NCBI GenBank assembly: GCA_045226015.1
Contig: JBGVBY010000021.1
Span: 1-64,000 of the forward strand
Source of the DNA: UBA2450 sp045226015
GTDB lineage: Bacteria > Bacillota_I > Bacilli_A > RFN20 > CAG-826
Direction: 5' to 3'
DNA length: 64,000 nucleotides
Below the pieces are notes generated by a model. It did no database searches and had not been told where the DNA came from. It was given only the letters and a program-made list of their open reading frames with translations. This document shows positions 8,398 to 14,039 of this stretch, piece by piece. The stretch's first letter is position 1; each line of letters begins with the position of its first letter. Made by a program: the position numbers and the translations under genes.

Positions 8398-8450
8398 TTA
8401 AAAAGAACAAAATATAAATATTTTGATTAAAAAGTTAAAGAAAATTTTTA

Positions 8451-8489
8451 AAAAATCGCGATTTTCTCCCTATTTAAATAATGAGGGGG
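8451..8489 (+). promoter_or_regulatory. Control element A, matching the comF control region
   Basis: It contains a perfect palindrome AAAATCGCGATTTT (8452-8465), a CTCCC spacer and TATTTAAATA (8471-8480), then a G-rich run. About 80% of the positions match 39342-39379, upstream of the comF region, including palindrome, spacer and the TATTTAAATA core. TATTTA or ATTTAAAT could serve as a -10 box. The AAAA-N6-TTTT form recalls Bacillus ComK boxes (AAAA-N5-TTTT), but comK is not visible here. Confidence 0.5.
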
Positions 8490-8496
8490 TAAATAT

Positions 8497-8626
8497 CGAC
8501 AAAGGGTAAAGTCGTTAAAACTAGCTTTAAGACTTGTTTAGTCAAAAAAGTTATGGTTCTTTTATCAGTTTTCTCCCGTACCTACTTAAACCTAATAAGT
8601 TTTAAGGCTTTAAAGCAGGAGGGTTT
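8497..8626 (+). ncRNA. Structured leader, repeat unit 1
   Basis: It starts with hairpin CGAC-AAAGGGTAAA-GTCG (8497-8514). A second helix pairs AACTA with TGGTT and GCTTT with AAAGT, and its apical part holds an extra hairpin GACT-TGTTT-AGTC. Just before the Shine-Dalgarno lies a palindrome GCTTTAAAGC. The first 32 nt are identical at 30 positions to unit 2, and the AACTAGCTTT helix is kept by different bases in the two units. It is an untranslated leader or attenuator of the 20-residue peptide gene. Confidence 0.55.
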
Positions 8627-8689
8627 ATGGAAATTACTCTGTTACTGATTTTATTAGTGATTTTAGCAATTAAAAAAGACTCAAGATAG
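8627..8689 (+). CDS. 20-residue hydrophobic peptide, unit 1
   Basis: The micro-ORF encodes M-E-I-T followed by eleven mostly Leu/Ile/Val residues, then a charged KKDSR tail. This is enough for one short membrane helix. AGGAGGG lies 4 nt before the ATG. A second unit 237 bp downstream has the same layout (ME-x-T, Leu/Val/Ile core, IKK tail), which supports coding. Peptides of this size and make-up occur as type I toxins (Ibs, 18-19 residues) or small membrane regulators. No antisense RNA is proven, so function is unknown. It is shorter than usual gene-calling limits. Confidence 0.65.
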   Translation: MEITLLLILLVILAIKKDSR

Positions 8690-8693
8690 AGTC
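8678..8693 (+). other. Hairpin over the stop codon of peptide 1
   Basis: GACTC (8678-8682) pairs with GAGTC (8689-8693). The TAG stop spans the loop and the right arm. No T-run follows, so it is not a standard terminator. Confidence 0.6.
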
Positions 8694-8747
8694 CAAACCC
8701 ATCAATAGAATAACTGATATCCCTCACTTAGTCAATATAGGTGAGAC

Positions 8748-8863
8748 CGACAAAGGATAAAGTCGATAAAACTAGCTTTGGAAACAAGGTTATAGTTCTT
8801 TTCTTCCTAGTTTTCTTCTATAGCTTTGGACTATCCAAACGCTAATAGGAAGGAGGTATCAAT
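8748..8863 (+). ncRNA. Structured leader, repeat unit 2
   Basis: Hairpin CGAC-AAAGGATAAA-GTCG (8748-8765) is followed by a helix AACTA/TAGTT with GCTTTG/CAAGGT capped by GAAA. A third domain pairs CTTCCTA (8803-8809) with TAGGAAG (8846-8852) around an inner TTTGG/CCAAA hairpin. The last helix takes in three bases of the Shine-Dalgarno AAGGAGG, so folding could limit translation of the peptide. Confidence 0.55.
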
Positions 8864-8923
8864 ATGGAACTAACAACATTACTTTTACTATTATTAGTCA
8901 TTGTAATTAAAAAAGGTTCCTAA
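8864..8923 (+). CDS. 19-residue hydrophobic peptide, unit 2
   Basis: The peptide reads MELTT, then ten Leu/Val/Ile residues, then KKGS. It has one predicted short membrane helix with a positive C-terminus. A strong AAGGAGG lies 7 nt before the ATG. Its first residues and IKK tail match peptide 1 although the DNA differs at many codon positions. This suggests the peptide sequence class is selected. Candidate functions are a type I toxin-like peptide or a small membrane protein; neither can be decided here. Confidence 0.68.
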   Translation: MELTTLLLLLLVIVIKKGS

Positions 8924-8930
8924 TGGAACC
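8915..8930 (+). other. Hairpin over the stop codon of peptide 2
   Basis: GGTTCC (8915-8920) pairs perfectly with GGAACC (8925-8930). The TAA stop lies in the 4-nt loop. No T-run follows. Confidence 0.65.
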
Positions 8931-8977
8931 AAAACACCTATTAATAGAATAACTAGGATTTGGATTTAAGTCAATAT

Positions 8978-9037
8978 GCGTACAGGTTCTTTTTAGGTTT
9001 CTTGCGTCTTAAATCATTCCTTTAAAAGAAACCTAAA
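8978..9037 (+). other. Decayed third repeat unit with a 12-bp hairpin
   Basis: The segment begins like the middle of units 1 and 2 (GGTTCTTTT at 8985) but lacks the CGAC hairpin and peptide ORF. TTTAGGTTTCTT (8992-9003) pairs perfectly with AAGAAACCTAAA (9026-9037). Confidence 0.45.
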
Positions 9038-9048
9038 CCCCCTTAATC

Positions 9049-9080
9049 AAAAGAAAAAGCGGTCACCGAAGTGATCGCTT
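9049..9080 (-). terminator. Terminator of ppdK
   Basis: A 10-bp stem AAGCGGTCAC/GTGATCGCTT (two G-T pairs in RNA) with a 4-nt loop. In minus-strand reading it is followed by TTTTTCTTTT, just after the ppdK stop. Confidence 0.9.
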
Positions 9081-9101
9081 GTTCTTTCTATTTAAGAAAG
9101 A

Positions 9102-11747
9102 TTATTTCTTTCTTGGGCTTCTAATCGCAGCTTGAGCAGCAGCTAAACGTGCGACTGGAACACGGAATGGTGAACAAGAAACATAATCAAGTCCAGCGTC
9201 ATGGTAGAATTGGATGGAATTTGGTTCTCCACCAGTTTCACCACAAACACCAACGTGTAATTCTGGTCTTGTTGCTCTACCTTCTTTAACAGAAAGTTTA
9301 ATGAGTCTACCAACACCTTCTTGGTCTAAGGTCTTGAATGGATCTTCTTCAAAAATCTTATTGGAATAGTAATCTGGTAAGAATTTGGAAGCATCATCAC
9401 GACTGAAACCAAAGGTTAATTGGGTTAAGTCATTTGTACCAAATGAGAAGAATTCAGCTTCTTTAGCGATTTCATCACTTAAGAGAGCAGCACGTGGAAT
9501 TTCAATCATGGTACCAACATGGTATTTCATGTTAACTCCAGCGGCTTTAATAACTTCATCAGCGGTCTTAACAACGATAGCCTTAACGAATTTGAATTCC
9601 TTTAAGTCTAAGGTTAATGGAATCATGATTTCTGGTTCGATATGTAAGCCTCTTCTAGCATTAACTGCGATAGCAGCCTTAATGATAGCGCGGGTTTGCA
9701 TTTCGCCAATTTCTGGATAGGAGACGTCTAAACGGCAGCCTCTATGACCCATCATTGGGTTGAATTCATGTAATTCTTCGATTCTCTTATGAATGTAAGC
9801 GACTGTATGTCCGGTTGCTTTAGCAAGTTCGGCAATCTTGTCTTCTTCTTGTGGTAAGAATTCATGTAGAGGTGGATCGAGTAAACGAACGTTAACGTTG
9901 AGTTCGCCCATTTCTTCAAATAAGCCTTCAAAGTCTTTTTGTTGTAATGGTTCGATTTCCGCTAGAGCGGCAACTCTTTCTTCTTTGTTATCAGCAAGAA
10001 TCATCTTTCTGAAGGAGAAGATCTTGTCTTTATCGAAGAACATATGTTCTGTACGGCATAATCCGATACCTTGAGCACCGAATAATTTGGCTTGATGTGC
10101 ATCACGTGGAGTGTCAGCGTTTGTTCTGACTTTTAAGTCACGGGCTTCATCAACCCAGCTCATTAATCTACCGAAGTTACCACTGGATAGATCTGGAGCA
10201 ACTTTCTTAATATCACCAGCGTAGACACTACCTGTAGATCCGTCTAAGGATAAGACGTCTTTATCAGTGTAGACTTTGCCGTCGATTGTTAAGGTTCTCT
10301 TTTCTTCATCAATTAAAGCAGCAGCACAACCTGTGATACAGCATTTACCCATACCACGAGCAACAACGGCTGCGTGAGATGTCATACCACCACGCATTGT
10401 GAGAATACCTTCACATGCGATCATACCTGCTAAGTCTTCTGGGGAAGTTTCAGCACGGACTAAGACAACTTTTTCACCAGCGGCATGTCTTTGTTCAGCT
10501 TCTTCAGCTGTAAAAGCGATGGCACCTGTACCTGCGCCTGGACCAGCTGGGTTGCCTTTGGCGATTAATCTGGATTGAGCAGCAGCTAAATCATCTTTAT
10601 CGAAGTTTGGTAATAATAATTTATCGAATGAAACTGGATCAATTCTTAAGACGGCTTCTTCTTTAGAAATTAATCCTTCATCAACCATGTCGCAGGCCAT
10701 CTTTAAGGCAGCGGCTGGTGTTCTTTTACCTGAACGGGTTTGTAAGAAGTATAATTTTCCTTCTTCAACAGTAAATTCCATATCTTGCATATCACGATAA
10801 TGGAGTTCCATGTTCTTAATGGTTTTGACGAATTGATCGTAAACATCTGGCATACGTCTCTTTAATTCGTCGATGTGTAATGGAGTTCTAATACCGGCAA
10901 CAACGTCTTCACCTTGTGCATTTGGTAAGTATTCAGCAGAGATTTCTTTTTCACCAGTAGCAGCGTTTCTTGAGAAAGCAACACCAGTACCAGAGGTTTC
11001 GCCTTTATTACCGAAGGCCATGGATTGAACGTTAACAGCAGTACCCCATGAATATGGGATTGAGTATTGCATACGGTAGATATTAGCACGTGGGTTGTCC
11101 CAGCTTCTAAAAACCGCAGCAACAGCTTCCATTAATTGTTCACGTGGATCAGATGGGAATTCTTCTCCAAATGTCTTTTTGTAGTAGTCTTTATATTTTG
11201 CAACTAAGACTTTTAATTCTTCTGTGGTGACTTCTGTATCGAGTTTGTATCCTTTTTCTTTCTTTAAGTCATCAAGCATCTTATCCATATCAGTTCTTGG
11301 ATGACCTTTAGCGATGTTTGTAAACATGAGGATGAATCTACGGAAGCTATCCATAGCGAATCTTTCGTTACCGGTTTCTCTAGCAAGAGCGGCAGCGGTT
11401 TTGTCATTTAAACCTAAGTTTAAGATTGTGTCCATCATACCTGGCATACTAACACGAGCGCCAGAACGGACTGAGACTAAAAGTGGATTGTGGTCGCCAC
11501 CGAATGATTTTCCGGTTTTCTTTTCGACTTCCTTGATAGCACCAAAGATTTGTTCGCGTACAAATTCTGGGATTTTCTTGCCACTTTCATAATAGAGTGT
11601 ACAAGCTTCAGTAGAAATGGTGAATCCTTCTGGAACTGGAACACCAATATGGGTCATTTCTGCTAAGCCAGCACCTTTACCACCTAAGAGTTCTTTGCCT
11701 AAGCCATAGGCTTCCTCAAAGGCGTAAACATATTTCTTTTCAGCCAT
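9102..11747 (-). CDS. ppdK: Pyruvate, phosphate dikinase
   Basis: An 881-residue enzyme interconverting ATP + phosphate + pyruvate with AMP + PPi + phosphoenolpyruvate. The N-terminal ATP-grasp domain is visible (LLGGKGAGLAEM at residue 16, SVRSGARVSMPGMMDTILNLG near 90). The swivelling phosphohistidine domain has GGMTSHAAVVARGMGK near 450, with the catalytic His. The C-terminal TIM barrel has FSFGTNDLTQLTFG and GVCGE. Length is normal. AGGAGG precedes the ATG, and the gene is monocistronic with its own promoter and terminator. In anaerobes it often runs in the glycolytic direction, using PPi; that direction is inferred. Confidence 0.97.
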   Translation of the reverse strand: MAEKKYVYAFEEAYGLGKELLGGKGAGLAEMTHIGVPVPEGFTISTEACTLYYESGKKIPEFVREQIFGAIKEVEKKTGKSFGGDHNPLLVSVRSGARVSMPGMMDTILNLGLNDKTAAALARETGNERFAMDSFRRFILMFTNIAKGHPRTDMDKMLDDLKKEKGYKLDTEVTTEELKVLVAKYKDYYKKTFGEEFPSDPREQLMEAVAAVFRSWDNPRANIYRMQYSIPYSWGTAVNVQSMAFGNKGETSGTGVAFSRNAATGEKEISAEYLPNAQGEDVVAGIRTPLHIDELKRRMPDVYDQFVKTIKNMELHYRDMQDMEFTVEEGKLYFLQTRSGKRTPAAALKMACDMVDEGLISKEEAVLRIDPVSFDKLLLPNFDKDDLAAAQSRLIAKGNPAGPGAGTGAIAFTAEEAEQRHAAGEKVVLVRAETSPEDLAGMIACEGILTMRGGMTSHAAVVARGMGKCCITGCAAALIDEEKRTLTIDGKVYTDKDVLSLDGSTGSVYAGDIKKVAPDLSSGNFGRLMSWVDEARDLKVRTNADTPRDAHQAKLFGAQGIGLCRTEHMFFDKDKIFSFRKMILADNKEERVAALAEIEPLQQKDFEGLFEEMGELNVNVRLLDPPLHEFLPQEEDKIAELAKATGHTVAYIHKRIEELHEFNPMMGHRGCRLDVSYPEIGEMQTRAIIKAAIAVNARRGLHIEPEIMIPLTLDLKEFKFVKAIVVKTADEVIKAAGVNMKYHVGTMIEIPRAALLSDEIAKEAEFFSFGTNDLTQLTFGFSRDDASKFLPDYYSNKIFEEDPFKTLDQEGVGRLIKLSVKEGRATRPELHVGVCGETGGEPNSIQFYHDAGLDYVSCSPFRVPVARLAAAQAAIRSPRKK

Positions 11748-11772
11748 ATTTTTCCTCCTATAGGGCCAATTA

Positions 11773-11833
11773 GTGAGTACCTACGTATCGCACTCACCAG
11801 CGTGAATTATTATATCACAAGCACGCATAATGC
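11773..11833 (-). promoter_or_regulatory. ppdK promoter, palindrome and leader hairpin
   Basis: On the minus strand TG-A-TATAAT lies at 11809-11817. Just upstream is an 11-bp palindrome (CGCAT-T-ATGCG, 11823-11833) in the -35 area, a possible operator. The leader carries hairpin GTGAGT/ACTCAC (11773-11797) before the Shine-Dalgarno. Confidence 0.55.
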
Positions 11834-11879
11834 GAGAATATGTTTTTCAAAAAATGAAACAATTATATTTCTCCGATAG

Positions 11880-11888
11880 TGATACAAT
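11880..11888 (+). promoter_or_regulatory. Extended -10 promoter of the FGGY kinase
   Basis: TG-A-TACAAT lies 25 nt before the ATG at 11914, with AGAGGG as ribosome-binding site. No strong -35 is visible, which is typical for extended -10 promoters. Confidence 0.5.
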
Positions 11889-11913
11889 ATAAAAGAGCAA
11901 AGAGGGCAAATAT

Positions 11914-13470
11914 ATGAACACTCAATCACCACTTGTATTAACAATTGATTTTGGAACTCAATCAGTCCGTACTTCATTAATCAATAAAACCGGAGAAATA
12001 GAAGCAATCATTAAAAAGAAATATGATCCTGCTTATTTTTCGAGAGAAAAAGGATACGCAGAACAAGATCCAGATTATTACTATAACGTGATGATCGAGT
12101 GCTTAACTGAACTCGCTAAAAATAACAAAGACAAACTTGAAAGAATTAAGGGTTCCACTATTTCTACATTTAGAGATACATCAGTTCAACTCGATAAAGA
12201 TTTAAAACCTGTAAGAGACTCTATACTTTGGTTAGATCAAAGAATGGCTAAAGGTAGTGAAAAAATCCCTCTAGCGTATTCCGCTTTATTCAAACTTGTT
12301 GGAATGGGAGAAACCATTAAACTTAATCGTAGCCGCACAATGGCGCACTGGCTTAAAGAAAACGAACCAGAAACATGGAAGAAAACATATAAGTATGTGA
12401 ACATTTCCACATATCTAACATATAAACTCACAGGTCAACTGGTTGACAGCGCTGCTAACTTAACAGGTCACTACCCAATCAATTTCAAAAAGAGAAAATG
12501 GTATGGAGAAAAGGCTTTAAAAGGAGTTATTTTTGGTATTCCATCTAGAATGCTTTTTGAGTTAAAACAACCTGGAGAAAAAATCGGTGTTATAAGTGAT
12601 GAAATCGCAAAAAAGACAGGACTTCCTACAAATATTCCTCTATTTGCGTCAGGTAGTGATAAGGCATGTGAAACTCTTGGCTTAGGTGCGTTAGATAAAT
12701 CTATTGGAGCAATTTCTTATGGAACTGCTTCCACAATTGAAGTATCAAATCAAAAATATCACGAACCGGAGCCATTTCTCCCAGCGTACCCTGCTGCTGT
12801 ACCAAATTGGTATAACATGGAGGTTCAAGTATATAGAGGATATTGGATGCTTTCATGGTTCTCAAAAAACTTTGCTTCTGAATTAATTGATGAAAGCAAG
12901 ATCCAATCGATGGCAGTTGAAGAACTTCTAAATAAAAAGCTTAGTGATATTCCTCCTGGATGTGATGGATTAGTCCTACAACCATATTGGGGACCAGGAC
13001 TTAGAAGACCTCTCGCTAAAGGTGGAATAATCGGATTTAGTGATATCCACACAAGAGAACATCTCTATAGAGCGATTATTGAAGGTATTGGTTATGCCTT
13101 AAAAGAAGGCCTTGAATCCATTGAAAAGAGTCAAAAACATAAAGTTAAAGAACTAAGAATCTCTGGTGGAGGTAGCCAAAGTGATATTATCTGTCAAATA
13201 ACCGCGGATATCTTCAATCTTCCTGTTAGTAGAGTTCAAACTTATGAAACCACTTCACTCGGTGAAGCTATCTCAGTCTTTGTAGCGTTAGGTGAATATA
13301 AAGACGTTAACGAAGCGATGAACGAGATGAGTCATAAAACAACAACATTTGTGCCAAACAAAGAAGCTGCAGAACAGTATGAAGATTTATACCGTAAAGT
13401 TTATCTACAAATGTTCCCTAGACTTAAAAACGTCTATAAAGATCTCAACAAATTCACAAAAAGATATTAA
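11914..13470 (+). CDS. FGGY-family carbohydrate kinase
   Basis: A 518-residue sugar kinase of the xylulokinase/glycerol kinase superfamily. The first ATP-binding motif is TIDFGTQSVRTSLI. The substrate-domain segment LWLDQRMAKG and the C-terminal FGGY signature region (EGIGYALKEGLESI, then RISGGGSQSDIICQITADIF) are clear. Length fits the family. No sugar transporter, isomerase or regulator is adjacent, so substrate (xylulose, gluconate, glycerol or another polyol) cannot be decided. It has its own promoter and ends in a bidirectional terminator shared with the convergent XRE gene. Confidence 0.85.
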   Translation: MNTQSPLVLTIDFGTQSVRTSLINKTGEIEAIIKKKYDPAYFSREKGYAEQDPDYYYNVMIECLTELAKNNKDKLERIKGSTISTFRDTSVQLDKDLKPVRDSILWLDQRMAKGSEKIPLAYSALFKLVGMGETIKLNRSRTMAHWLKENEPETWKKTYKYVNISTYLTYKLTGQLVDSAANLTGHYPINFKKRKWYGEKALKGVIFGIPSRMLFELKQPGEKIGVISDEIAKKTGLPTNIPLFASGSDKACETLGLGALDKSIGAISYGTASTIEVSNQKYHEPEPFLPAYPAAVPNWYNMEVQVYRGYWMLSWFSKNFASELIDESKIQSMAVEELLNKKLSDIPPGCDGLVLQPYWGPGLRRPLAKGGIIGFSDIHTREHLYRAIIEGIGYALKEGLESIEKSQKHKVKELRISGGGSQSDIICQITADIFNLPVSRVQTYETTSLGEAISVFVALGEYKDVNEAMNEMSHKTTTFVPNKEAAEQYEDLYRKVYLQMFPRLKNVYKDLNKFTKRY

Positions 13471-13472
13471 AG

Positions 13473-13512
13473 AAAAAAGCGATTTCCATATAAGAAGTCG
13501 CTTCTTTTTTTT
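13473..13512. terminator. Bidirectional terminator
   Basis: AAGCGA/TCGCTT (13477-13482 with 13498-13503) plus an inner TTC/GAA pairing. An A-run lies on the left and a long T-run on the right. It serves the FGGY kinase and the convergent DUF2442-XRE gene. Confidence 0.85.
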
Positions 13513-13972
13513 ATTTGTCGATTGTGATTTTTATTGAAGCACAAAGTGCGTCAAGTATTTTATCAATCTTTTCTAGAGTAGGGTTACCAACACCTCTTTC
13601 TAGTTTAGAAATATCGCCTTGATCAATACCTGTCTTTTTTGATAACTCTGATTGGGTGATACCTCTTTTTTGTCTTAGTTGCGTGATTTGATAGCCAATC
13701 TGATAATTTGTATTGACTCTTTCATTTCTAACAAATTCGCCATCCTCGTATACAGTTGCGGTGCTTAAATCTAAATTATCGTTCCAGATAATGCCGTAAC
13801 CACCAACATCTAATCTACCTGATGTGAATAGTTCTCGATTCTCGAGTTCTTTTAATTGTGGATATTTATCAAATAGTTTTGAGATATCGTATTTAAACAC
13901 CTTTCCATCAATAAAGGTAACCTCAAATTCAGTGCCACTTAGAAAGTTAATTTTAATCGCTACAATAAACAT
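13511..13972 (-). CDS. DUF2442-XRE fusion, antitoxin-like regulator
   Basis: A 153-residue protein with two parts. Residues 1-80 resemble DUF2442 (FLSGTEFEVTFIDGKVFKYDI, VGGYGIIWNDNLDLS). Residues 88-150 form an XRE-type helix-turn-helix (ITQLRQKRGITQSELSKKTG, then ISKLERG). DUF2442 proteins often accompany a DUF4160 toxin partner, but none is next to this gene. The promoter on its own strand overlaps an inverted repeat, so it probably represses itself. There is no Shine-Dalgarno and the leader is only about 4 nt. The role of orphan antitoxin or general regulator is inferred. Confidence 0.8.
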   Translation of the reverse strand: MFIVAIKINFLSGTEFEVTFIDGKVFKYDISKLFDKYPQLKELENRELFTSGRLDVGGYGIIWNDNLDLSTATVYEDGEFVRNERVNTNYQIGYQITQLRQKRGITQSELSKKTGIDQGDISKLERGVGNPTLEKIDKILDALCASIKITIDK

Positions 13973-13983
13973 ATCTCAAATAT

Positions 13984-14012
13984 AGTATATGGGATATACA
14001 CCATATTATCAA
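13984..14012 (-). promoter_or_regulatory. Promoter with embedded operator for the XRE gene
   Basis: On the minus strand TTGATA (14007-14012), a 17-nt spacer and TATACT (13984-13989). Inverted repeat ATATGG/CCATAT (13987-13992 and 14001-14006, 8-nt centre) fills the spacer and touches the -10 box, as expected for an autorepressor. Confidence 0.65.
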
Positions 14013-14039
14013 TATGATTAAAAATAAATTTTTATTAGG

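Larger units (their letters stand above)
8497..8977 (+). repeat. Tandem duplication, about 251 bp period
   Basis: Two head-to-tail units start at 8497 and 8748. Shared blocks in the same order are CGACAAAGGRTAAAGTCG, TAAAACTAGCTTT, GTTATRGTTCTTTT, AGGAGG, a hydrophobic micro-ORF, a hairpin over its stop codon, AATAGAATAACT (8704 and 8943) and AGTCAATAT (8730 and 8969). The segments between blocks have diverged strongly. This pattern indicates an old duplication with selected elements. Confidence 0.8.

Noticed and set aside
8401..9060. CRISPR array in the 8.4-9.0 kb gap
   Set aside because: There are only two long units of 251 bp with internal coding and hairpins, not short repeats with spacers.
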